The position numbers were made by a program, and so were the translations under genes. Shown here piece after piece: positions 43,282 through 53,590 of a DNA stretch of 64,000 nt; within the stretch, counting starts at the first letter, position 1; every line of letters starts with the position of its first letter. The notes below the pieces were generated by a model. It did not search any database, had not been told where the DNA came from, and saw nothing but the letters and a program-made list of their open reading frames with translations. Location: the NCBI RefSeq assembly GCF_029784135.1, contig NC_073745.1, forward strand, positions 57,615,705 to 57,679,704, in the 5' to 3' direction. The DNA comes from Toxorhynchites rutilus septentrionalis (Eukaryota; Arthropoda; Insecta; Diptera; Culicidae).

Positions 43282-43774
43282 GTTTTGTTTGGTTGTTGGA
43301 TATTATTTGTTCACTCCACCAGCGTTTACCGAGTGATGATGACAGAACGATGGTAAACAGTCGTTGGATGGTGCGTATCAGATAAAGGATACCGAAGTGG
43401 AACGAGACATGATGAGAACCGCCCTCTGTGAACCTAGACTAGATGCCTCGTATGTTATGTATGGATGGAATAAAGAAAAAAAAACTCACCAATGTAATAT
43501 AAAATAATTACCAAAACCGAACACAATAATCAATTTTTCTCATCAGTAAAAACATGTTACATTAATATAAAGAAATCCAATTTATTCCATTCAATGCGAA
43601 TTTTAATTGGACTAACAGCACCTAATACTATATGTAGAGTATATGGGAAATCACTTTTTCTAATATTTGTTCACTTTTCCAATTTTACTCGCCATATAAA
43701 CATTCCTGAAAATGAACACAACAAAACAGACAGCTTAAACCAAACGACCCGTTCTCGAACGGGACCTTCATTTT

Positions 43775-44874
43775 GACGTAGGACTACGTCTTTCATTTCT
43801 ATACCGGGGTGTAAAATCAAAGTTTCGAAAACGAAAGCGTTACGCCGGAGACCGAGATTTTGAGCGTTAATAGCTCCTAAACAACTGAACGAAATGGTAT
43901 GATAAACACTTCATTCGAAAGATAAAATGTCTACGCGTTCTATACTTGTTACTTTCTGATCCAAAAACTTGTTTCAATGGTTTTAAAATTGCTTTCAAAA
44001 CAGGCTATTGAAATCACCAATCGGTATATAAGCGAGCGCCGCTCGGAAATCCACTCAGTTCTAATTGAACAGCGATTGGAGCATGTTGTCGCTGTTGTGG
44101 TGAAGCTCTTCGTTTGTCATGAAAGCGCGGATGAACGGTGTCACCAAGAGCCTGTTTGTGCACCTTAGGCCAGACATGAATCCATCAGGAGGAGAGTGAT
44201 GCCACAAACGGTTCCCCGGGAAGACATCGCTACACACACATACACGCGCGGAATTTTTTCCGTTTGGATGCCATTCAGCATCGAGAAAGTTCCGGAAAGA
44301 TCTAATCATTGCTGGAAAATAATCTGCCAGTTCCTCTGGGAATTTAAAAATACATTCATGTGAAAGAGTTTATTTGAATGCTTTCTATCCATGTAACACT
44401 GTGACCAAATATTTTTCAATCAAGTGCTATTAACAGATGGTTATCGAGTTAGCATTAACCACTGGTGGGCTTCTAGTATCGAGGAAAATGTGGAAATATC
44501 TAATCGTTGCTGGAAAATAATCTGCCAGTTACCCTTGGAATTGAAAATTACATTCAAGCGAAAGAGTTTATTTTAATGTTTTCTATCCACAAAATATCCA
44601 TATAATACATTTGGGTTTGTGATTTGTAAATCAAGTACAGTTAGCAGGTTAGCTTCTGAAGATTATTCTTCAGAACAAGGTTTTTCGTATCCTATATTGG
44701 ATGCATAAAACCTTGTGCCTCCAACGTAACGCTCTCGTTTTCGAAGTCCCCCAAATATTCAGTTATTCATTCATTCAGAATGGATTTAGATTCAACTTCA
44801 AACAAATGATCTCTAAATCAACGATAGTCTTACGTCACCCTTGCGGTTATACCATAGATATAACCCACTTCCTG
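43775..44874 (+). mobile_element. GH10: type-C GH element with a CCAAT/TATA promoter segment
   Basis: It starts TTTT|GACGTAGGACTACGTC. Near 44017 lies a CCAAT box directly followed by TATATAAG. Two units of a repeat of about 190-210 bp follow (CTGGAAAATAATCTGCCAGT near 44310 and 44510). It ends TAGTCTTACGTCACCCTTGC, GGTTATACCATAGATATAAC and CCACTTCCTG before TTTTT. Confidence 0.72.
44017..44032 (+). promoter_or_regulatory. CCAAT box and TATA box in GH10
   Basis: CCAATCGGTATATAAG combines a CCAAT box and a TATA box, followed by GCGAGCGCCGCTCGG and AAATCCACTCAGTTCTA, which could hold an initiator about 30 bases downstream. The close spacing of the two boxes is unusual. No coding region could be recognised downstream. 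Confidence 0.45.
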
Positions 44875-44918
44875 TTTTTATTTAGGAAAATTGAAATAAA
44901 TCGTTTCATATATCAAGT

Positions 44919-45504
44919 TAGGTAGCCGTGATCCTGATCTTCTGCTTCATCTATACCTGTTCCTCAGAAACGCCGATGTCAACGTTTAATGATGTTTCCT
45001 TCGTTGTGTCCCCGTTTCATATCCCTCCTATCCGATCGATAAACTTTTACTTAGTCGCGGCAATACATACACACACTCTTTACAGACACACGGGCCAAAG
45101 GTTGTGCAGTCCACTGATCATTCAACAAGAGCCAAAGGTTGTACCGCTCATGACAACTCTACACGAACTGATGATTGCGCCGGCTAGTGACCATTCTATC
45201 CTGGATTCCTCGAGTCGAGAAAGACGCACCACGTTAGATATGAGGTACAGACTAGGGGGGCGTTGCTGATTAATGGTCAGCTGCATCCCAATAGGAAGTA
45301 TCCCGTGTCGGGCACACGTATAGAGCATCGAAGACTGCAACATACCAATTATGAGAACACTTGTAATACTAACCTCGAGCCAACCGCGAGTAATCGGTTA
45401 CATATTACTAACATAGATAATAAGAAAAATTGTATTGAACTCCCGGCCCCGTGAGGCTAACACCATATGAGCCTTTATAAAAATATATATTTTGGAAAAA
45501 AAAA
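44919..45504 (+). mobile_element. 5'-truncated LINE end, copy 1
   Basis: It is flanked by an 11-bp duplication, ATATATCAAGT (44908-44918 and 45505-45515), and ends in a run of A. It carries the last codons of an ORF2 (GSRDPDLLLHLYLFLRNADV) and the 3' UTR. It is inserted in GH9. Confidence 0.78.
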
Positions 45505-46147
45505 ATATATCAAGTCATTCAGCAGTCACAACTGCTACCATACACAATTTTACACTTACACTTGTGCTAAATGTTTCAAAACACGATTGGTCATTGATAT
45601 GAAATTTTACGAAGCAGCCAACATTAAAGTTCCAAATTTGAATTTTATTTGCTAGAATTAATCGTATCACTCACCTTACTTGCAATATAAAAATGCCATC
45701 CATCTGCATATATTTGCAATGCCGATTTTCCCTAGGTAGCTTGGTTTAGATATCTCTGTTAGGGAACACATTTCGGTAGAAACAAAAGTTCCCCCTAGTT
45801 TCATGTATTTGCAACGCTGATTTCCCCCAGACAGCTTGGTTTTGATGTTTCTGTTAGGGAACCACCGCATGTGTCATCAATTTCGACCAATCAGAAGTAG
45901 GTATTTCCGTTAGGATAGGGATTAAGATTTTTCAATTGTTCGATAGTTAGTTTCATGACATATATTATTTCCTTCAATATAAAAAATTGTTATGGAGTAC
46001 CGAAAGCGATTGACGCAAAAATTTAATCAATCCATCATGAAATAACTGAGCAATAAGCGTTTGAAATTGGACATTTTTTACGATGTGCTCGATTCTCGAT
46101 TTTCAGTTTGTACCCCAATATGTTCTCGAAAGACGTAATCCTACGTC

Positions 46148-48361
46148 AAAAAACCTTTTCGAAACCGACTAAAATAATAATTCTAGCTTCCGAATAAGTC
46201 CACGAAATCTTTGCATGGTGACGCAGCTCATCCGCATCATTCAGTGTACTACGAATGCGATAATTTGTTCTAAATTTGCGGTTATACCCTGAACTCATTG
46301 TCCCCGAAAATTTGACTTTCCGCTCGAGTGCATCGGAAGTGTATAATCAACCAATTTTTTTTTTCTAACATTTCTAAAACTGTTTGTTCTGCTCCGTTTT
46401 GCATCCTCTGCATGCCCAGCGCTGGTCGCTGGTTTCGGTTTCGGATCAGTTTCATTTCAAATTCGCCGTCTTCCATCTGTAGGACTCTCGGAAGCGCACG
46501 CTGGGGCGGAAAATAAGCAGTTTGCTGACTGGCGGTGTTTTTTTTTTTTGTGATTTCGTGCTCGAACGTCACAAAACCTTGGCCCGGTACAGAGCGATTC
46601 TGGCGGCCGTGATGGCGTGCCGATAATTGGTTTTGTTCGGAAACGTCGAACAAACTGGGAAATTTGATGCGCGCAGGTGAGATACGTATTAATTTAACCG
46701 ATAGTCCGTTATTTGCAATTGTGTGGGAAAAATGTGAATCAATTTATTGTGTTCATCAATAAAACACAAAAAAAAATGCAAAACATCCGTGAGCCGTTTT
46801 CCCGCAGCTCTGTGAAAACTATGGCCCACAGAAACTTAAAAGTCATTCCATCTAACAGAATCGTGCAAAGCGTCGAAACAGGGTAATTATTGCCTCTGCA
46901 CCACAACCACCCACGCAGTGGTGTTCATTCGTCGCATCGAAGCTTTGCAACGCGCCGTCAACAGTTGTTTGCCTCCACGAACTGCCCATTAATTTCACCT
47001 TCGCGCAGTGCTTTTTATGTTCCTCAAAGTAATCATTTTCATCGCCGAGCTGAACCATAAGTTCAAAGCGGGGATAAGTCGCCGTTGACAATTGGAAACA
47101 TTCTCAGGCTCAGGTTCCGAACTTGGTGACAATACCCCACGGCTACCCGTGAACACAACACAGCTGTCGGACTGACTGCCTGACTGAGTGTCAGCAGAGA
47201 TGATCGAGCCAAGTCGAAACAAAACAATTACCGGAAGAGGGTGTGCGCGAGCAGTTTGAACGCCATTTTTTGCGCTTCGGAAATTAACTTAATAACCCAC
47301 CCGGTCCGACGGGGAAAAAAACGCCCACTCAAACGGAATGAGACAGTTTTTGTGGTTTTGTCTAAGCACGAGCACCATTATCGGGGGGCAATTATGGTGG
47401 CCGCTAGCAACGATAATTCCGACTCACCGTGTGGAATGGACGCTTGAAATTGTCAGTTCCCAGAATTACTGTCACACTAAAGTCCCCAGCAGGAATTTCC
47501 AGCGAATCGATTCAACGCAACTAAATGGTACTCAACCAAAATCGATCCTAATCCCCCGATTGGTTGACGTCCGAAACTGTCAGAAGCAGATACTACTGTT
47601 CTACGAAAATACGCACCCGTCCTGTCGAGTGATTCAATCTAATCGGTGGGGCATTCGGTTAATCGGAGGTGACAAGCTTGTGTCTGAAAATCGCTCAATG
47701 GCTGGTTGTTAGTACCTCGGGCTCACCTTGAAGAAACTGGTGAGCCAAACTGTGGTGGACCCAAGCGCTAAGCGCATTCGAGATAGATCAAACCACAAAA
47801 ACCTCCTTCTAAATACTCAAGCGGACCCCCTTCGCGTGCTCCGAGTACCCGAAAGTATCGGATTACCAATTCGCTGTGAAAAGGGTTCCCGGGAGTCTCT
47901 GGGGCACACCATTCCTCGCTCGTCAGCGAAGTGTCAAATTGTAGCCCTCGAACGGATTAGATGAGTTTGTTTTCTTTTTCTTCGGCCGCTTATCTTAGGC
48001 CGAGTCCGGTGCGGATTCCAACGATATGGTTGTTCCGCTATTGAGCTTTTCGGTTCAAAATCATGCTGTGATCTGATTTTCTATTGTTTGATCGTTTTCT
48101 TTCGTTTATTCGTCTCTTCCACAGAGACTTTCGGACACAAGCGGACTGCGAACAGGTTTGCTTTTCGTGTGAAATCGGATTAGCTGCTCAAATCTGACGA
48201 AGAAGAGGACGACGGGTGTCGGTAGCATGATTAGCGTGAATTGGCAGGGTCAACCTTGTTAGGGTTGAGTGAATCAGTCGATCAGGTCGTATGACAGAGG
48301 GCGTTCGCGCTTTATATCTTCCATTTACAAAATATGTAGTAGTTCAATAATGATACATATA
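46148..48361 (+). other. Mostly non-repetitive block, no supported gene
   Basis: The composition is higher in GC than the repeats around it. The longest frame (46282-46653, minus, 123 codons) has no recognised domain and contains a Lys/Asn homopolymer stretch. No family-level claim can be made. Confidence 0.35.
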
Positions 48362-49635
48362 AAGGGCGTGTCACATCAAATTGCATCACGGGAAAAACGC
48401 TGTAGAAATTCACCCAGTAGACCGATCCTTTTGAAAATTTTAGACAGTAAAATAAAAACTATTAAACAACTTTTGGCATTTTCTTTTTATTCATACTTCG
48501 AGCCCAAGCCCGTATGCTCGCACCTTCCTCTTTACCCCGTCCATAAGGTTCTGTACAACGTCAGGTTGTAGTTTTTTTTTGAACAGAAATCCATTTTCTC
48601 TTGAAGTCCGCCTCCGATTTGACAACTTTTGGGTTCTTCCGGGGGGCCTACTTCATAATCGCCCAATATTTCTCTATTGGGCGAAGCTCCGGCGCGTTGG
48701 GCGAGTTCATTTCCTTTGGCACGAAGGTGACCCCGTTGGCTTCGTACCACTCCAACACGTCCTTTGAATAGTGGCACGAAGCGAGATCCGGCCTGAAGAT
48801 GGTCGGGCCCTCGTGCTGCTTCAATAGTGGTAGTAAGCGCTTCTGTAGGCACTCCTTAAGGTAAACCTGCCCGTTTACCGTGCCGGTCATCACGAAGGGG
48901 GCGCTCCGCTTTCCGTATACTTTTTGGCAAACTTGGATAGTTTCTTCTTGCGAATCTCCTCCGGAACGCTGAATTTGTCCTCTGCGGAGAAGAACAACAG
49001 GCCCGGCAGCTGACGAAAGTCCGCTTTGACGTAGGTTTCGTCGTCCATTACCAGGCAATGCGGCTTCGTCAGCATTTCGGTGTACAGCTTCCGGGATCGC
49101 ATCTTCCCCACCATGTTTTGCCTTTCGTCGCGGTTAGGAGCCTTCTGAACCTTGTATGTACGCAGGCCCTCCCGCTGCTTGGTCCGCTGGACGAATGAAC
49201 TTGACAAATTCAGCTTATTGGCGACATCCCGGACCGAACTTCTCGGATCACGTCTAAACTGCTTAACTACGCGCTTGTGATCTTTTTTACTGACGGAGCA
49301 TCCATTTTTGCCGTTCTTCACCTTCCGGTCGATGGTTAGGTTCTCGAAGCATCGTTTTAGTACTCTGCTGACCGTGGATTGGACGATTCCCAGCATCTTA
49401 CCGATGTCCCGATGTGACAACTCCGGATTCTAGAAATGAGTGCGCAGGATTAATTCACGACGCTATTTTTCGTTCGACGACATTTTTCCAAATTTACGAA
49501 AAATTGACAGTGAAGCATGGCCAACGTGATCTATACACTCTTATCTGATTATAAGCGAAAGCTGAAGATATAATTCCTAAAAATTAAATTTCTACAGCGT
49601 TTTTTCCGTGATGTAATTTGATGTGACACACCCTT
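48362..49635 (-). mobile_element. DD37E transposon, copy C
   Basis: Terminal inverted repeats (left variant AAGGGCGTGTC) have TA on both sides (48360-48361 and 49636-49637). Length is 1274 bp. It lies in non-repetitive sequence. Confidence 0.88.
48532..49483 (-). pseudogene. DD37E transposase, copy C, several breaks
   Basis: The original ATG is at 49483. Codon 7 and codon 18 are stops (both Glu to TAG). About 20 bases are deleted near 48917, shifting the frame before the second catalytic Asp. The DDE residues can still be recognised in separate frames. Confidence 0.86.
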
Positions 49636-50020
49636 TATTGCATTTATTCGTGGAAATAAAATAAAGCACAAAACGACTACTCAAAACCCCTCACGTAATG
49701 GATGCTAAAAGCTTGCGAAAAGTTGAGCCAAAATATTTCATCTTACGTCTATTGTTTGTGAACGAAAATAAACTGAATAGGAAGGCATTAGAATTAAAAA
49801 TCATTTTTAGGATCATTTGAAAACAATCAGGTGCTAATAAACTGTAAGCCAAAGTTGAACGAGTTACGGATAATCAAATGAGATTTTACAACTCACTTCA
49901 AGCTCACTCTAGACCAAGAAAAGTCGTGCTTGCTAGGAGAACTTTTCGTAAGGTGTCACTAACTTGAAGAAAAGTTTCATCATCTGTAACTATTCCTAAA
50001 AGTTGAAAGGTTAGATTCTT

Positions 50021-50803
50021 TTTTTTTTTTATCCAAAATATATATTTTTATTAAGGCTCATATGGCGTCAACCTGACGGGGCCGGGAGTTCAATATTTCG
50101 ACAATGTTTGCCTTATAACTATGTTAGTAATATGTAACCGATTACTCGCGGTTGGCTCGAGGTTAGTATTACAAGTGTTTTCGTAATTGTGATGTTGCTG
50201 TCTCCAATGCTCTGTACCTGTGCCCGACACGGGATACTTCCTTTTGGGATGCAGCTGACCATTAATCAGCAACGCCCCCTAGTCTGTACCCCATATCTAG
50301 CGTGGTGCGTCTTCTCGACTCGAGGAATCCAGGATAGGATGGTCACTAGCCGGCGCAAACATCAGCTCGTGTAGAGTTGTCATGAGCGATACAACCTTTG
50401 GCTCTTGTTGAATGATCAGTGGACTGCACAACCTTTGGTCCGTGTATCTGTAAAGAGTGTGTGTATGTATTGCCGCGACTAAGTAAAAGTTTATAGATCG
50501 GATAGGAGGGATATGAAACGGGGACACAACGAAGGAAACATCATTAAACGTTGACATCGGCGTTTCTGAGGAACAGGTATAGATGAAGCAGAAGATCAGG
50601 ATCACGGCTACCTAAGATATCCCGGACGGGGATATCCGATTGTCTGCCTTTTGCTCTCAGTGCTCTAGAGAGCTGAGAGCGAGCAGCATGGAACCGGATA
50701 CACGACCAGACAATATGCTCGATGTCGTGGTAGCCATCGCCACAATCACAAAGATTGTTTGCTGCGAGCCCAATGCGATAGAGATGTGCGTTTAGGTTGT
50801 AGT
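50021..50803 (-). mobile_element. 5'-truncated LINE end, copy 2
   Basis: It is flanked by a 12-bp duplication, GGTTAGATTCTT (50009-50020 and 50804-50815), with a poly(T) tail on the plus strand. It is a longer copy of the family at 44919. It reads NNLCDCGDGYHDIEHIVWSC, a CxC...H...C C-terminal motif, then IRFHAARSQLSRALRAKGRQ and GSRDPDLLLHLYLFLRNADV before the stop. Confidence 0.8.
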
Positions 50804-50935
50804 GGTTAGATTCTTAACAATATTAATAATGTTCGCACACGAAAAATCATCGCAGCAGCTTACGTCGTTGTCACAACAAAATTTTAATATTTCATATGTT
50901 TCTATAACAATCAAACAACAACCGCTTGGCAACGC

Positions 50936-51516
50936 TGTTGAAACAACATATCAGTAATACTTGTACCTATGGTGACCAAACAAATGATGCCAAGCAACCG
51001 TTGAATCAAATATAACAGCGAATATGATTGGTAAACCCCAATTTTCCGAAGAGTATAAAATGAAAAATAGAAAAATAGGATTTTGTTTAGTTAATGTAGA
51101 ATTAGAAAAAAAAAATAGGATTTAGTTATAAGTGATCAAACCTTCCAAGTGAAAGGTGAATAGAAGAATACCAGTTACAGTCTTCCAGTGCAAATTTAGT
51201 TCTCAGTTCCAAAACGAGTACAAATTTGGCCTTCCCAGTGCCAGTTTAGCTACTCCATCCCGTGAAGAGGACGAGTCCAGTTCCAGCCCTCCCAGTGCCA
51301 GTGCCTGGTTTGCTGCTACATCTCGTGGTGGCGTTGTGTCCAGTTCCAGCCCTCCCAGTGTCAGGTTAACTACTACATCCGTTGTGGAGACGTGTCCAGT
51401 TCTGGCCCTCTCAGTGCCAGGTTTGCTACTACATCCCGAGGTGGCAACGAATACAGTTCCGGCCTTTGCTGCAAAGGTGAAGGCGCTCCCTATAAGAGTA
51501 GGCTAGGTCGCCAACA
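50936..51516 (+). mobile_element. BEL/Pao-like LTR with leader sequence
   Basis: The region starts TGTTGAAACAACA and ends CGCCAACA; TG...CA ends with TGTTG/CAACA symmetry are typical of BEL/Pao LTRs. The next bases, TTTGGTCCTTCGAGAACCG, resemble the leader and primer-binding region of such elements. A TATA box (AGTATAAAATG) lies near 51052. The last third contains tandem units of about 56-63 bp with TCCAGTTCCAGCCCTCCCAG. The body of the element is missing; GH11 interrupts the leader at 51567. Confidence 0.55.
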
Positions 51517-51567
51517 TTTGGTCCTTCGAGAACCGAATCCTGAGCTTCGAGAAATTAACAAGAAAAA

Positions 51568-52291
51568 ATCACAGTAGGTCCGAGACACGACCGCATAGTT
51601 GACGTAGGATTCCGTTAGGTTATCTGTTTATTTTGGATATGTTTGAAGAATTACATCGTAAAACTCTTTGATAATGAAAATGGCTGTTTTGTTTGGTTGT
51701 TGGGTATTGTTTGTTAACTCCACCAGTGTTCACCGAGTGATGATGACAGAAGGATGGTAAACAGTCGTTGGATGGTGCGTATCAGATAAAAGATACCGAA
51801 GTGGAACGAGATATGATGAAAACTGCCCTTTGTGATCTTAGACGAGATGGCTCCTGTGTTATGTATGGATGAATAAAATAAAAAAAACTCACCCTTTGTG
51901 ATCTTAGACGAGATGGCTCCTGTGTTATGTATGGATGAATAAAATTAAAAAAACTCACCAATGTAATATAAGATAATTACCAATACCGAACACAATTATC
52001 TTTTTTTAATATAGAGAAAACTTATTTGAAATGGAAAAGGTAATTTCGTTTTATATTTTTTACTTTCTGAGTATTTATTCAACCCAATGCGAATTTTAAT
52101 TGGACAACAACACCTAATACTATATGTAGAGCATAGGGGAAATCACTTTTTCTATTAATTCTTCACTTTTCCAGTTTTTCTGCCGTAATAACTTTCCTTG
52201 GGTGAAAATGAACACAACAAGCTTTAACCTAACCAACAAGCTTTTCTCGAGCGGGAACAAATCTTGGTTATTATTTATGAAAATTGAAATA
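51568..52291 (-). mobile_element. GH11: type-A GH 3' half joined to DD37E copy D
   Basis: It is nearly the same as GH4. The histone stem-loop has been lost (near 51680), part of the 3' hairpin is deleted, and a 66-bp segment is duplicated (51826-51957). It ends at the same TA as GH4, where DD37E begins. Confidence 0.72.
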
Positions 52292-53588
52292 AAGGGTGTG
52301 TCACATCAAATTGCATCACGGAAAAAACGCTGTAGAAATTCGCCCAGTAGACCGATCCTTTTGAAAATTTCAGACAGTAAAATAAAAACTATTAAACAAC
52401 TTTTGGCATTTTCTTTTTATTCATACTTCGAGCCCAAGCCCGTATGCTCGCACCTTCCTCTTTACCCCGTCCATAAGGTTCTGTACAACGTCAGGTTGTA
52501 GTTTTTTTTAACAGAAATCCATTTTCTCTTGAAGTCCGCCTCCGATTTGACAACTTTTGGGTTCCTCCGGAGGGCCTGCTTCATAATCGCCCAATATTTC
52601 TCTATTGGGCGAAGCTCCGGCGCGTTGGGCGGGTTCATTTCCTTTGGCACGAAGGTTACCCCGTTGGCTTCGTACCACTCCAACACGTCCTTTGAATAGT
52701 GGCACGAAGCGAGATCCGGCCAGAAGATGGTCGAGCCCTCGTGCTGCTTCAATAGTGGTAGTAAGCGCTTCTGTAGGTACTCCTTAAGGTAAACCTGCCC
52801 GTTTACCGTGCCGGTCATCACGAAGGGGGCGCTCCGCTTTCCGCAAGAGCAGATCGCTTGCCACACCATGTACTTTTTGGCAAACTGGGATAGTTTCTGC
52901 TTGCGAATCTCCTCCGGAACGCTGAATTTGTCCTCTGCGGAGAAGAACAACAGGCCCGGCAGCTGACGAAAGTCCGCTTTGACGTAGGTTTCGTCGTCCA
53001 TTACCAGGCAATGCGGCTTCGTCAGCATTTCGGTGTACAGCTTCCGGGCTCGCGTCTTCCCCACCATGTTTTGCCTTTCGTCGCGGTTAGGAGCCTTCTG
53101 AACCTTGTATGTACGCAGGCCCTCCCGCTGCTTGGTCCGCTGGACGAATGAACTTGACAAATTCAGCTTATTGGCGACATCCCGGACCGAACTTCTCGGA
53201 TCACTTCTAAACTGCTTAACTACGCGCTTGTGATCTTTTTCACTGACGGAGCATACATTTTTGCCGTTCTTCACCTTCCGGTCGATGGTTAGGTTCTCGA
53301 AGTATCGTTTTAGTACTCTGCTGACTGTGGATTGGACGATTCCCAGCATCTTACTGATGTCCCGATGTGACAACTCCGGATTCTCGAAATGAGTGCACAG
53401 GATTAATTCTCGACGCTCTTTTTCGTTCGACGACATTTTTCCAAATTTACGAAAAATTGACAGTGAAGCATAGCCAACGTGATCTATACACTCTTATCTG
53501 ATTATAAGCGAAAGCTGAAGATATAATTCCTAAAAATTAAATTTCTACAGCGTTTTTTCCGTGATGCAATTTGATGTGACACACCCTT
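52292..53588 (-). mobile_element. DD37E transposon, copy D, intact
   Basis: It is 1297 bp with terminal inverted repeats starting AAGGGTGTGTCACATC and TA on both sides (52290-52291 and 53589-53590). Its transposase frame is uninterrupted, so it is the only copy here that could be autonomous. The right flank (TCTTGAGAATGGC) is not the GH sequence expected from the left flank. Confidence 0.92.
52462..53436 (-). CDS. DD37E transposase, intact 324 residues
   Basis: It catalyses cut-and-paste transposition at TA sites. Residues 1-120 form a two-part helix-turn-helix DNA-binding region (LSHRDISKMLGIVQSTVSRV, then SSVRDVANKLNLSSSFVQRT). The catalytic triad is Asp148 (MDDET), Asp241 (WPDLASCHY) and Glu279 (ELRPIEKYW). 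Exactly 37 residues separate the second Asp and the Glu, which places it in the DD37E family of IS630-Tc1-mariner. The length of 324 fits the superfamily, and the start is supported by conservation of MSSNEKERRELIL in three copies. The gene ends LYRTLWTG near the left terminus. No stop or frameshift was seen. Whether it is expressed cannot be told. Confidence 0.93.
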   Translation of the reverse strand: MSSNEKERRELILCTHFENPELSHRDISKMLGIVQSTVSRVLKRYFENLTIDRKVKNGKNVCSVSEKDHKRVVKQFRSDPRSSVRDVANKLNLSSSFVQRTKQREGLRTYKVQKAPNRDERQNMVGKTRARKLYTEMLTKPHCLVMDDETYVKADFRQLPGLLFFSAEDKFSVPEEIRKQKLSQFAKKYMVWQAICSCGKRSAPFVMTGTVNGQVYLKEYLQKRLLPLLKQHEGSTIFWPDLASCHYSKDVLEWYEANGVTFVPKEMNPPNAPELRPIEKYWAIMKQALRRNPKVVKSEADFKRKWISVKKNYNLTLYRTLWTG

Positions 53589-53590
53589 TA

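Larger units (their letters stand above)
43144..46147 (-). mobile_element. GH9: type-A GH element with GH10 and a LINE end nested inside
   Basis: The 3' end (minus) is at 43144 with the GTGTCCGAGACAC hairpin; the 5' hairpin GACGTAGGATTACGTC is at 46147-46132 after TTTT. Nested insertions are GH10 (43775-44874) and a truncated LINE (44919-45504). Without them it would be about 1.3 kb, like GH8. A perfect histone-type stem-loop is at 43281-43266, and 95-bp units lie at 45690-45865. Confidence 0.78.

Noticed and set aside
46282..46653. 123-codon minus-strand frame as a gene
   Set aside because: There is no recognised motif, and it includes homopolymer runs. A promoter or splice sites could not be assigned.
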